DNA of 25,989 nt from CAYMST01 sp964393115 (GTDB taxonomy: Bacteria > Bacteroidota > Bacteroidia > Cytophagales > Cyclobacteriaceae). Shown here piece by piece: positions 15,049 through 24,096 of this stretch (the first letter of the stretch is position 1; each line of letters begins with the position of its first letter). Location of the stretch: NCBI GenBank assembly GCA_964393115.1, contig CAYMST010000032.1, positions 1 through 25,989 on the forward strand. Reading direction: 5' to 3'. The position numbers and the translations under genes were made by a program. Under the pieces are notes generated by a model. The model had not been told where the DNA came from, made no database searches, and was given only the letters and a program-made list of their open reading frames with translations.

Positions 15049-16436
15049 AGCGAACAGGAATAATTGCATCGTTCATGGTGCTATGCAGTTTCCTCACAGC
15101 AACTGCGCAAGAAGACGTGAAGGTGTTAGAAATGTCCTTGCAACAGTGCATCGACTATGCTCTAAAGAATAACCAAAACCTGAAGAACACAGCCTTGGAA
15201 AGAGATATCGCAAAGGCAACTGTTCGAGAGACGATTGGTCTTGGTTTGCCACAAGTAAATTTTGGTGGAGGGGTTAACTATAATTTCGAGGTGCAAGAAA
15301 GCTTGTTTGATCCTGCTACATTTGGTGGGGGTGGCGGCGCTGACTCTACTGCGGGTACGGGCGGTGAAGGAGAAGAAGTCCCAATTGCATTTGGTCGAGA
15401 GTATGACGCCAACTTCGCAATATCACTCAGGCAACTCATTTTTGACGGTTCTTATTTCGTGGGGTTGCGAGCAGCAAAAGCTTATCAGGAATTATCCTCT
15501 AAGGATTATATTAAGTCTAAGGTTGATCTGGTAGAAGCTGTTTCAAAAGCTTACTATAATGTACTCATTACAGGCTACAGAACAGATTTAATGAATCAAA
15601 ATTTTGCTCGTCTTGACACGCTTCTGAGGCAGACCAAAGCCTTGAAAGCATCTGGATATGCCGATGATAGTGATTTTGCGCAGATTCAAATTCAGTACAA
15701 TAAGTTAAAAGTTGAAAATGAAAAACTGAACAGGTTAAGATCTCTGAGTTCCAAACTATTAAAATTTCAAATGGGGATGGACCTTGGTGCAGAAATCAAA
15801 CTTTTAGATGAGTTCTCTGATGCTTCTGGAATTGGACTAATAGCACCTGATGATAAGAATAGTTTTGACTACCACAAGCGTATAGAATATTCACAGCTCC
15901 AAACAAATCAGGCCCTGGCAGAATTGGATATGAAAAATAACCGTGTGCAACGGCTTCCAAAATTGTACTTAGCATTTAATTATGGAGCGAATACGGCGAC
16001 CTCTAGTTTTGGAAATATATTTACACCTAATCGCTGGTATAGTTTCGGTACCGTAGGAGTCACTTTCGAGGTCCCAATTTTTGACGGAGGAATGAAGAAA
16101 CAAAAGATTCAAAAGAATAAAATACAAGTAGAGCAAATTCAGAACTCAAAATCTTTTCTCGAACAAAGCATCGACTTAGAAATTGAAGAAAGCTCCATTA
16201 ATCTCGAAAGCGCTGTTAAGATGCTTTCTGCCGAGGAAGACAACTTAGAATTGACAGAAACTGTTTTCAGAGCTACTAGTCTTGAATATAAAGAAGGAGT
16301 AGGATCAAGCCGAGAATTAGTGGATGCAGAGACAGAGTTGAAACAGGCGCAGACGAATTATTTCAATGCTTTATTTGACGTGATCACATACAAAATAGAC
16401 CTTCAAAAAGCCTTAGGCACCTTATACCATGAATAA
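15045..16436 (+). CDS. TolC family outer-membrane efflux protein
   Basis: A 463-residue outer-membrane factor that forms the exit duct of the tripartite pump. The signal peptide is about residues 1-21 (ending TATAQ). The mature protein opens with the family phrase LSLQQCIDYALKNNQNLK and has the long alpha-helical hairpins of TolC: residues about 150-240 and 365-455, with the closing phrase LVDAETELKQAQTNYFNALFDVI. A Gly-rich insert (GGGGGADSTAGTGGEGEE, about 94-111) falls where an outer-membrane beta loop is expected and is probably surface-exposed. It starts inside the tetR stop (ATGA) and overlaps the adaptor gene by eight bases. Confidence 0.92.
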   Translation: MKRTGIIASFMVLCSFLTATAQEDVKVLEMSLQQCIDYALKNNQNLKNTALERDIAKATVRETIGLGLPQVNFGGGVNYNFEVQESLFDPATFGGGGGADSTAGTGGEGEEVPIAFGREYDANFAISLRQLIFDGSYFVGLRAAKAYQELSSKDYIKSKVDLVEAVSKAYYNVLITGYRTDLMNQNFARLDTLLRQTKALKASGYADDSDFAQIQIQYNKLKVENEKLNRLRSLSSKLLKFQMGMDLGAEIKLLDEFSDASGIGLIAPDDKNSFDYHKRIEYSQLQTNQALAELDMKNNRVQRLPKLYLAFNYGANTATSSFGNIFTPNRWYSFGTVGVTFEVPIFDGGMKKQKIQKNKIQVEQIQNSKSFLEQSIDLEIEESSINLESAVKMLSAEEDNLELTETVFRATSLEYKEGVGSSRELVDAETELKQAQTNYFNALFDVITYKIDLQKALGTLYHE

Positions 16437-17592
16437 AATCATCGAAAATATAAAAAATCGGAATGAGATGAAGTACTCACTTTCAGTATTTGCGTTTATC
16501 GCGCTAACGCTTTTTTTAACGGCTTGTGGAGGTGATGCTCCAGTTACACTAAAGGAATGGCAGGAGAAGAAAAAAACACTTCTGGAAGATCTTAAATTGG
16601 CAGAGGAGCAAATAGCTCTTCTAGATACAACTACTAAGAAGGTCAAGTTTGTGGATGTGGAAGTAATGACGGTCACCAAAAAACCGTATGAGTCTTTCAT
16701 AGAAGTTCAAGGTGTGGTGGAATCAGATGATAACATTGACATCATGCCTGAAACGCAGGGAGTGATAAAGTCAATTCGGGTGAAAGAGGGACAAACCGTG
16801 TCAAAAGGCAAGGTATTGGCAACGCTAGATACCGATGTGCTGAGGAGCCAGCTCAAGGAAGCCGAAAAAAGTTTTGAACTCGCGGAAGACTTATATAAAA
16901 AGCAAAAGAACTTACGAGAACAGAATGTAGGCTCGGAAGTGGAATTCTTACAGGTGAAGAATCAAAAAGAGGTCCTAGAGCAGCAAATCAAGACAGTGAA
17001 GAGTCAAATCTCCAAAGCAGTGATAACTGCACCAATAGCTGGAAAGATTGATAAGATTTTCCCTAATGAAGGTGAGCTCGCAAACCCTCAGGCACCGTTT
17101 GCCAGAATAGTTAATCCAAATCGCGGTTATTATGTAGATGCTGATGTAAGCGAAGTATATTTCAGGAAGATAAATACCGGTGATTCCATTGAAATTAAGT
17201 TTCCGTTTTTGGAGGAATCTTATGATGCGGTCATTAATTCTAAAGGGAACTTTATTAACCCGGGCAATAGAACATTTAAAGTGAGGTCTAGGCTTAAAAC
17301 TTCTGGTAAGTCGTTAGCTCCAAACTTACTATCAGTAGTTCGCTTAAGGGATATTTATGAGCCGGAGGCGATATCTGTGCCTCAGATGGCCATTCAGACG
17401 GATTTGGAAGGGTATTTTCTGTACGTAGTAACAAAAGGAAAATCAGCGCCAGTGGAGAAAAGAAGGATAGCCATGAAGCATGTCTATGATAATCAGGCAC
17501 TGCTAAATGATGAGTTAGCGCCTGGCGAGCAAATAGTCACCAAAGCAAGATGGGATAAATTGAATGCGACTGATTTTAAGCTCAGGTTCTAA
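16429..17592 (+). CDS. RND efflux periplasmic adaptor (membrane fusion protein), lipoprotein
   Basis: A 387-residue HlyD/AcrA-type adaptor that joins the inner-membrane pump to the TolC-like duct. It is a lipoprotein: lipobox LTAC puts the lipidated cysteine at C33 counting from ATG 16429. An in-frame ATG at 16468 removes 13 residues and gives a more usual signal peptide, so either start is possible; the first overlaps the TolC gene by eight bases. A short coiled coil follows the anchor (about 42-66). The lipoyl-like half-motif VKEGQTVSKGKVLATLD is at 118-134, the alpha hairpin at about 136-195 and the second lipoyl half at about 196-220 (VITAPIAGKID). Beta-barrel and membrane-proximal domains complete it. 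Confidence 0.9.
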   Translation: MNKIIENIKNRNEMKYSLSVFAFIALTLFLTACGGDAPVTLKEWQEKKKTLLEDLKLAEEQIALLDTTTKKVKFVDVEVMTVTKKPYESFIEVQGVVESDDNIDIMPETQGVIKSIRVKEGQTVSKGKVLATLDTDVLRSQLKEAEKSFELAEDLYKKQKNLREQNVGSEVEFLQVKNQKEVLEQQIKTVKSQISKAVITAPIAGKIDKIFPNEGELANPQAPFARIVNPNRGYYVDADVSEVYFRKINTGDSIEIKFPFLEESYDAVINSKGNFINPGNRTFKVRSRLKTSGKSLAPNLLSVVRLRDIYEPEAISVPQMAIQTDLEGYFLYVVTKGKSAPVEKRRIAMKHVYDNQALLNDELAPGEQIVTKARWDKLNATDFKLRF

Positions 17593-17632
17593 AAATAACT
17601 GTCAATAATTATTTCATTTCAATGCATTAGTA

Positions 17633-20600
17633 ATGGCAGAAGAAAAAAAGAAAAGTATAAAAGAAATCATTCGTGAGTTTGCGATTACCACGTGGGCAGT
17701 AAATAATAGGACAACGGTTTTCTTTTTGTCCGCAGTGATCGCATTTGCAGGGATTATCTCATATAAAGGCATGCCAAAGGAAGCTTTTCCAGAGGTGACG
17801 TTACCGACGATCTATGTGGGAACTCCATACCCTGGAAATTCACCAGAGGATATTGAAAACCTTATTACGCGGCCACTCGAAAAAGAAATCAATACCGTTT
17901 CGCGGATCAAAAAAATTACGTCTAACTCCATCCAAGACATGTCCACGATTATCGTGGAATTTGAGAGTGACGTCGATCCCGCAGATGCGTTGAGGGAGGT
18001 GAAAGATGCGGTGGACAAGAAGAAGCAAGACCTTCCTTCTGACTTGGACAACGACCCTATCGTTGATGATATCAACATGGGAGAGTTTCCCATTATGTTT
18101 ATCAATATATCGGGAAATTATTCTACCGTCAAGCTCAAAGAATATGCCGAGCTTTTAGAAGATAAGATTGAAGATATTGATGAGATTAATGAAGTTGACA
18201 TTCGTGGAATTGATGAGCGAGAGGTAAAAGTTGATCTTGATGTTCATAAGTTAAATTCTATTCAGCTTTCATTTAATGATGTTGCGAATGCCATTAGAGG
18301 AAGGAATACCACCATTTCAGCTGGAGTTATCAAAAATAATGGTTTTGAACAGTCGCTTAAGGTTGAGTCCGAAATTAAATCTATCGAAGAGTTATACGGT
18401 GTTGTTGTCAAGCATGAAAAGGGAGATGTCGTTTACCTCAAGGATATATTGGCAGATGCCATTGTATTAGAGCCTAAAGAGATGGAAAGCTTTGCCTCGT
18501 TTACGCTCATATTGCCTAATGAAGAGGTAAAACGGACGAAGCAGGTGTACAAACAACAAGCTACCATAAAGCTCGATGTGATAAAGGGCAGCGGTAAAAA
18601 CCTTTTGATTGCATCAGACAAAATCAATGCTATATTAGCAGAGATCAAGTCTGAGGACTATGCAGGGAAAATACCGCAGGACCTTGACTTTACCATTACT
18701 ATAGACCAAAGTGATCAGACGAGAGCACAAGTTGACAACTTGGAAAACTCGATTATTTCTGGAGTTATCTTGGTGGTACTGGTATTGTTATTCTTCCTGG
18801 GTACCCGGAATTCGCTTTTTGTGGGGATAGCGATTCCTATGTCTATGCTCCTGTCTTTCGTGATATTAAGCTCACTTGGCGTGACCATTAATATGATGGT
18901 GCTATTTGGACTTATCATGGCATTAGGTATGCTGGTGGATAATGGGATTGTTGTTGTGGAGAATATTTATCGCTTAATGGACCAAGGGTATACACCACTA
19001 AAAGCAGCAAAAGAAGGGGTAGGTGAAGTGGCTTGGCCAATTATTTCGTCAACAGCGACGACATTAGCGGCATTTTTTCCACTGGCGCTATGGCCAGGTA
19101 TCATGGGAGAGTTCATGTGGTATTTACCGCTAACACTTATTATCGTATTAGGATCTTCACTATTTGTTGCTCTCGTCATCAACCCTGTTTTCACGATGTC
19201 CTTCATGAAAATTGGAGGAGGTTACGGGTTTACCAGACTGTTGGTGATCATCTGCATTATTTGTGGAGTATTAGGAGTTCTATCCATAATAAGTGGTGCT
19301 TATTGGATAGGAAACCTCTTTTTATTAGTTCCCGTGCTTTCGATTCTTAATGTATATGTTTTATCCCCGGCGGCAGAAGGATTTCAATCCAAGGTGTTGC
19401 CATGGATGGAAGCTCGGTACGAATCGTTTTTAAGGTTTGCTTTATCAAGCTTCAGACCTTATATATTGGTTTTTGGGACTGTCATATTATTGTTCGTATC
19501 CTTATTTATTTTCGGAGGTGCAATAAGTTCTGGAGGAGTAAAAGTGGAGTTCTTCCCGGATAACGAACCAAAATACGTTAATGTATTTGTGGAACAACCG
19601 TTAGGTACTAACATTGAAGTAACCAGAGACTTTTCTCTAGGGCTAGAAAAGGTTATTCGTGAGACAGTGGTGGAGGACACGGCTTGTATTCGTGCGATTT
19701 CCACACAAGTGGGTACCGGAACCGCTGACCCTGGAGACCCCTTTGGTAGTGCTGGTGGTACTAGTACACCACATAAAGCCAGAATTACAGTTGAATTTAA
19801 GGATTATGCGGATCGCCAGGGGATTAATACCAAGGATGTGATGCGGAAAATTCAGGATAAGCTTCAAGACATGAGCTTTCCAGGAATCAGTGTGACGGCA
19901 GATAAAGATGCTGCAGGACCTCCTGTCGGTAAGCCTATTAGCATAGAGGTAACTGGTGACGATTATGATGTCTTGATTGCGGAATCGGATAAGATCATAT
20001 CTATTGTTAATGCTTCTAATATTCAAGGGATCGAGGAGTTGAAGTCTGATTTGGAGAGAGGCAAGCCGGAGCTAGTGCTTGATGTTGATTATGCAAAAGC
20101 CGGAAGGCTTGGTGTAAGTGCTTCAGATATGGCGCTTACCTTAAGGACCGCCATTTTCGGACAAGAGGTATCGAAGTATAAGGAAGGGGAAGAGGAGTAC
20201 GAGATTCAGCTGCGGTTGGACGAGAAGTACAGAAGTGATGTAAATGTTCTGATGAACCAAAATGTAACCTTTAGAAGCCAATCTGATGGTCAGATAAAGC
20301 AGGTGCCGATTAGTGCCATTGCTAAAGTGGAGTATCAGCCAGCTTTTGCTTCGGTAAAACGAAAAGATCTCGAGCGTGTAGTTAGTATTACTTCTAACGT
20401 TATTGATGGGTACAACGCCAACGAAATTGTGCAGAGTATAAAAGAGCTTTTAGCAGATCATAAAATGCCGGAAGGTTATGCGCTGAAATTTACTGGAGAG
20501 CAAGAAGAGCAAGCAAAAGAAATGGCGTTTTTATCGGTAGCATTGGCTATCGCAGTATTCCTGATACTATTGATTATCGTGGCGCAGTTCAATAGGGTAT

Positions 20601-21130
20601 CCGCTCCTGCCATCATTATCTTCTCCGTAATACTGAGTACTACAGGGGTATTTATTGGATTGGTGAGCTTCAGCATGAATTTTGTAATTATCATGACCAT
20701 GATGGGAATCATCTCCCTGGCTGGTATTGTGGTAAATAATGCCATTGTATTACTCGATTATTCCATACTACTGAAAGATCGAAAACTTGAGGGGATGACT
20801 GATAAAACGTTGTTTTCTAAGTCGGACCTGATTGAATGCGTGGTTATGGCTGGTAAAACGAGGTTAAGACCGGTATTACTAACCGCGATTACAACCGTTT
20901 TAGGATTGGTGCCATTGGCCATAGGATTAAATATTGATTTCTTCGAGTTATTTATTTCCTACGACGCTAATATTTCTATCGGTAGCGAGAATACAATCTT
21001 TTGGGGGCCAATGTCATGGACGATCATCTTTGGGATCACGTTTGCGACATTTATGACACTTATCATAGTGCCTATCCTCTTTATGCTCTTCGAAAGAATG
21101 AAAATTAAAGTTTTTAAAGGATACGTCTAA
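17633..21130 (+). CDS. RND efflux transporter permease (AcrB/HAE1-like)
   Basis: A 1165-residue proton-driven inner-membrane pump. TM1 (about 27-45) is followed by the porter domain opening PEAFPEV-type phrase (PKEAFPEVTLPTIYV). TM4 carries the relay acid D436 in GMLVDNGIVVVENI, with N437 where AcrB has a second aspartate. TM10 has NNAIVLLDY with N1035-N1036. The protein is about 115 residues longer than AcrB: two additional hydrophobic segments lie at about 536-580, between TM6 and the second half, and the C-terminal part has an extra stretch before TM12. The start is 40 bases after the adaptor stop, and the operon ends at the terminator 21153-21181. Drugs, bile salts or self-made metabolites are possible substrates; none can be read from sequence. 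Confidence 0.93.
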   Translation: MAEEKKKSIKEIIREFAITTWAVNNRTTVFFLSAVIAFAGIISYKGMPKEAFPEVTLPTIYVGTPYPGNSPEDIENLITRPLEKEINTVSRIKKITSNSIQDMSTIIVEFESDVDPADALREVKDAVDKKKQDLPSDLDNDPIVDDINMGEFPIMFINISGNYSTVKLKEYAELLEDKIEDIDEINEVDIRGIDEREVKVDLDVHKLNSIQLSFNDVANAIRGRNTTISAGVIKNNGFEQSLKVESEIKSIEELYGVVVKHEKGDVVYLKDILADAIVLEPKEMESFASFTLILPNEEVKRTKQVYKQQATIKLDVIKGSGKNLLIASDKINAILAEIKSEDYAGKIPQDLDFTITIDQSDQTRAQVDNLENSIISGVILVVLVLLFFLGTRNSLFVGIAIPMSMLLSFVILSSLGVTINMMVLFGLIMALGMLVDNGIVVVENIYRLMDQGYTPLKAAKEGVGEVAWPIISSTATTLAAFFPLALWPGIMGEFMWYLPLTLIIVLGSSLFVALVINPVFTMSFMKIGGGYGFTRLLVIICIICGVLGVLSIISGAYWIGNLFLLVPVLSILNVYVLSPAAEGFQSKVLPWMEARYESFLRFALSSFRPYILVFGTVILLFVSLFIFGGAISSGGVKVEFFPDNEPKYVNVFVEQPLGTNIEVTRDFSLGLEKVIRETVVEDTACIRAISTQVGTGTADPGDPFGSAGGTSTPHKARITVEFKDYADRQGINTKDVMRKIQDKLQDMSFPGISVTADKDAAGPPVGKPISIEVTGDDYDVLIAESDKIISIVNASNIQGIEELKSDLERGKPELVLDVDYAKAGRLGVSASDMALTLRTAIFGQEVSKYKEGEEEYEIQLRLDEKYRSDVNVLMNQNVTFRSQSDGQIKQVPISAIAKVEYQPAFASVKRKDLERVVSITSNVIDGYNANEIVQSIKELLADHKMPEGYALKFTGEQEEQAKEMAFLSVALAIAVFLILLIIVAQFNRVSAPAIIIFSVILSTTGVFIGLVSFSMNFVIIMTMMGIISLAGIVVNNAIVLLDYSILLKDRKLEGMTDKTLFSKSDLIECVVMAGKTRLRPVLLTAITTVLGLVPLAIGLNIDFFELFISYDANISIGSENTIFWGPMSWTIIFGITFATFMTLIIVPILFMLFERMKIKVFKGYV

Positions 21131-21152
21131 GAGATAAAATTTATCTTATTTG

Positions 21153-21181
21153 AAACCCTGAACGCCCGTTCAGGGTTTTTT
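21153..21181 (+). terminator. Intrinsic terminator of the efflux operon
   Basis: AAACCCTGAACG at 21153-21164 is the exact reverse complement of CGTTCAGGGTTT at 21167-21178, and the right arm runs into T at 21176-21181. It is a strong GC-containing stem with a T tract 22 bases after the permease stop. Confidence 0.92.
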
Positions 21182-21204
21182 GTCTACATACTTAGTGGCA
21201 CACT

Positions 21205-22503
21205 ATGTTGCTCAAATTTGTTACTACACATCTATATGTTATGAATCCATTTCTGTTGGCTGCACTGGTTTTAGCAGCATCACTCACATTGGATTATTAT
21301 GTGTTCCAGGCGTTAAAGGTAAGTCTTAAAAAGGCTCATGGAACCTTAGCGACTGCTTTTAGGGTGGCCTATGTGTTACTCTCTGTGCTTGTCGTGATAG
21401 CTGTTATTACACTAATGTCGTTACCAGAAAATGACCTATGGATTCTGAAAATGTTTTCTATCACATTGGTAATGGGAAATCTTATCGGTAAGATCCTAGC
21501 ATCCTTATTCTTGCTAATCGATGATTTAAGAAGATATGTTATTGTTTTGAATAGAAAGTTTAAGAAGCAAGAAAGAGAAAAAGAGGTCTCATCTGGAGAA
21601 CCTATTACCCGATCAGAGTTCCTGGCAAAGGCCTCTTTAGCAACGGCTGTATTGCCTTTGGCGACAATGGGAGTTGGCATCTTGAGTGGTGCCTATGATT
21701 ATAGAGTCAGAAAGAAAACCATCTATTTACCTAAGCTCCCTAGATCTATGGATGGCATTCGTTTGGCACAGGTGTCTGATATTCATAGTGGTAGCTTCTT
21801 CAATAAGATTGCTGTGCAAGGAGGTGTTGAGCTGCTGTTGAAGCAGAAACCGGACTTCATTTGCTTCACAGGTGATATTGTTAATTACCAAGCCAATGAA
21901 CTGAATGACTATTTACCAGTTTTTGAAAAGTTAAAGGCTCCACTAGGTGTGTACTCTATATTGGGTAATCATGACTATGGTGACTATGTACAATGGCCAA
22001 ATGAGGTTAAGAAGAGACAAAACCTTGAAAAAGTAATTGCTGGTCACAAGCAAATGGGTTGGGATATTTTATTGAATGAGAATAGAAAGATTCAGGTAGA
22101 AGGTGATTACATAGATTTGATCGGGGTTGAAAATTGGGGTACCAAGTTTGTAAAACATGGTCAGCTGGATAAAGCATATGAGGGCTTAGCAAATGGAACT
22201 CCAAAAATTCTTCTTTCCCATGACCCCAGTCATTGGGATGCACAGGTAAGGCCTACGTTTTCGGATATCGACCTTACTTTATCAGGTCATACCCATGGTA
22301 TGCAATTCGGGGTAGAAATAGGGGATTTCCGTTGGAGCCCTGTTAAATATCTCTATAAGCAATGGGCGGACCTATATCGTGAGAACGACCAATACTTATA
22401 TGTGAACAGAGGGTTTGGATTTATCGGGTTCCCAGGTAGAATAGGGATACTTCCGGAGATTACTATACTAGAGCTTAAGTCAGGGGAAGGACCTCCAGTT
22501 TAG
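21205..22503 (+). CDS. Membrane-anchored metallophosphoesterase
   Basis: A 432-residue calcineurin-like phosphoesterase with an N-terminal membrane module. Hydrophobic segments lie at about 14-34, 51-71 and 83-105, then a basic loop, then a fourth at about 146-163. The catalytic domain (about 180-430) has the whole metal-binding set: D192 and H194 (SDIHSG), D224 (TGDIVN), N255 and H256 (GNHDYG), H339 (LLSHDP) and H362 and H364 (GHTHGMQFG). Related YkuE-like enzymes act on phosphate esters, including lipid-linked ones; the substrate here is unknown. Before the fourth segment the phrase ITRSEFLAKASLATAVL resembles a Tat signal with one arginine. ATG 21241 is an alternative start, because 21205 lies only 24 bases after the terminator. 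The stop overlaps the convergent gene by four bases. Confidence 0.88.
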   Translation: MLLKFVTTHLYVMNPFLLAALVLAASLTLDYYVFQALKVSLKKAHGTLATAFRVAYVLLSVLVVIAVITLMSLPENDLWILKMFSITLVMGNLIGKILASLFLLIDDLRRYVIVLNRKFKKQEREKEVSSGEPITRSEFLAKASLATAVLPLATMGVGILSGAYDYRVRKKTIYLPKLPRSMDGIRLAQVSDIHSGSFFNKIAVQGGVELLLKQKPDFICFTGDIVNYQANELNDYLPVFEKLKAPLGVYSILGNHDYGDYVQWPNEVKKRQNLEKVIAGHKQMGWDILLNENRKIQVEGDYIDLIGVENWGTKFVKHGQLDKAYEGLANGTPKILLSHDPSHWDAQVRPTFSDIDLTLSGHTHGMQFGVEIGDFRWSPVKYLYKQWADLYRENDQYLYVNRGFGFIGFPGRIGILPEITILELKSGEGPPV

Positions 22504-23132
22504 TCTACGTTATAAACTAAAAATAGGTCTTCGACTTCCTCCAGTCTTAATAAATAGTAGGAAGGAAAATCGTCGGTGTGCAGTGTGGCTAATATTTCAC
22601 CATCTTTTAGTAATGAGATAATCATATCCTTTTTAAAGGAAACGTTGCGCCTACCTTGTATTTTGTATACAACCTCTTTAGCGCACCAAGTCAAACAGAG
22701 CTTTTCAACATCGTCTCCCATCTTACGCTTTTCAATTTCATTAAGAAACTTGTTCTTAATCCGTAGCACTTGTGGGTGAGGTATTTCGATATCAATGCCA
22801 CAATCCATTTCCTTATGAATCATCCCAGCCGCATATGGAAAGGAATGTGTAATGGAAATTTTGGAGGAGCTTTTTGTCAAATGAGGCTTACCGCAGTCAT
22901 CTTTGTATATCCCATGAAAATCCTCTCCTATGTGACTGAGTAATTCATTGATAATGATCCGCGAAGCCAATCGCTCTAATTGACTTTTTTCTTGCTTGAT
23001 TTGTTCTATTTCTTTTTTTGGATCTAGCCCTTTGGCGATGGCTATTTCCTTTAGCTCGTCCAGCCCTTCATCAATATGCCAAAGCGCCCAGTAGGACTGA
23101 TTATTGATCTGTTTTATTTGCTTTAGTGGCAT
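22500..23132 (-). CDS. 4'-phosphopantetheinyl transferase superfamily protein
   Basis: A 210-residue Sfp-like transferase that moves the phosphopantetheine arm from CoA onto a serine of carrier proteins. The substrate-side phrase GKPHLTKSSSKISITHS is at about 81-97. The metal-binding GIDIE (D114, E116) is at 112-116, and the second motif WCAKEVVYK (K152, E153, K157) at 149-157. The length fits the Sfp type, not the 120-residue AcpS type, so it may serve polyketide, peptide or fatty acid carriers; no carrier protein is nearby. Its 3' end overlaps the metallophosphoesterase tail-to-tail by four bases, and its ATG at 23132 is 31 bases from the divergent WD40 gene. No operon partner on this strand is visible. 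Confidence 0.88.
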   Translation of the reverse strand: MPLKQIKQINNQSYWALWHIDEGLDELKEIAIAKGLDPKKEIEQIKQEKSQLERLASRIIINELLSHIGEDFHGIYKDDCGKPHLTKSSSKISITHSFPYAAGMIHKEMDCGIDIEIPHPQVLRIKNKFLNEIEKRKMGDDVEKLCLTWCAKEVVYKIQGRRNVSFKKDMIISLLKDGEILATLHTDDFPSYYLLRLEEVEDLFLVYNVD

Positions 23133-23151
23133 GAAAAAGTAAGATTAATCC

Positions 23152-23159
23152 TAATTTTG
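23152..23159 (+). promoter_or_regulatory. -7 element immediately before the WD40 gene
   Basis: TAATTTTG matches TAnnTTTG fully and ends four bases before ATG 23164. If used, transcription would begin at or next to the start codon, so the message would be nearly leaderless. No -33 element is at the right distance, so the match could be chance. Confidence 0.3.
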
Positions 23160-23163
23160 ACAA

Positions 23164-24096
23164 ATGGCACGACAGTCAAAAATAGATGTATTTAAGCGAA
23201 ATACCTTAGTAGGTCATAAAGATTCTGTTTTCACATTGGAAAAATCTTCTGAAAAGGATAAGGTTTTTTCCTCTGGTGCTGATGGTTTTTTAGTGGAGTG
23301 GGATTTGAACAATCCAAATGATGGTCGTGTATTGGCCAAAGTACCTTCTTCCGTCTACTGTATGCATAGAGATTCGGTCGAAAACACATTGATTATTGGA
23401 CAGAATTTAGACGGCATTCACCTGATAGATCTGTCTACTAGAAAAGAGATCGGTTCTTTACAGCTTGGTAAGACTAGTTTTTTTTCTATTGGTACCAATC
23501 ATGAGGTGATTGTGGTGGGAGATAAATCAGGCATGGTTTATGTTGTGGATAAAAAGCGGCTAACGGTCAAGAAAAAACTACAGGTCACGAATAAAAGTAT
23601 CCGGTCTATAACTGTGAGGTCCGATGGGCAAGAGATGTTAATTGGTAGTAGTGATCACCAAATAAGAGTTTATGATATGGAAACCTTCATGCTCAAAAAA
23701 GCTATTACCGGACACGAGAATTCTGTGTTCAGCGTCCGGTACTTCCAAGATAGCAATTTGATTTTGTCTGGCGGTCGTGATGCTCACCTCAAGGTCTGGG
23801 ATGCCAAGAGTTACACATTAGTGGAGGATATAGCGGCACATTTATACACCATTAACAACGTTTGTTTGAGTACGGATGAGAAATACTTCGCTTCCTGTAG
23901 TATGGATAAAACCATAAAGGTTTGGGATGCCGAAACGTTAAAGTTGCTAAAGGTTATCGATAAGGATCGTCATGAAGGCCATACTAATTCAGTAAATAAA
24001 CTCATGTGGTTACCGAATCAAAATTCGTTAATATCTTGCAGTGATGATCGAACCGTTGCTGTATGGGACATCAACTTCAATAGTGATCAACAATGA
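23164..24096 (+). CDS. WD40 repeat beta-propeller protein, 7 blades
   Basis: A 310-residue cytosolic protein made only of WD40 repeats. I count seven blades, with good copies at GHKDSVF...EWDLN, GHENSVF...VWDAKS, AHLYTIN...VWDAET and GHTNSVN...VWDINF; blades two to four are diverged (LIDLSTR, VVDKKRL, VYDMET). Seven blades close a propeller, so the protein is probably a complete scaffold with no enzyme part. No signal peptide or membrane segment is present. It is the first gene of a tight operon: its stop overlaps the DivIVA-like start by ATGA. That coupling suggests the propeller and the coiled coil are made in fixed ratio and may bind each other. The start is fixed because the first blade begins within 20 residues. 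Confidence 0.88.
   Translation: MARQSKIDVFKRNTLVGHKDSVFTLEKSSEKDKVFSSGADGFLVEWDLNNPNDGRVLAKVPSSVYCMHRDSVENTLIIGQNLDGIHLIDLSTRKEIGSLQLGKTSFFSIGTNHEVIVVGDKSGMVYVVDKKRLTVKKKLQVTNKSIRSITVRSDGQEMLIGSSDHQIRVYDMETFMLKKAITGHENSVFSVRYFQDSNLILSGGRDAHLKVWDAKSYTLVEDIAAHLYTINNVCLSTDEKYFASCSMDKTIKVWDAETLKLLKVIDKDRHEGHTNSVNKLMWLPNQNSLISCSDDRTVAVWDINFNSDQQ

Noticed and set aside
19643..20026. Open frame of 127 codons on the minus strand
   Set aside because: It is the reverse shadow of the RND permease porter domain; the real gene is continuous across it.
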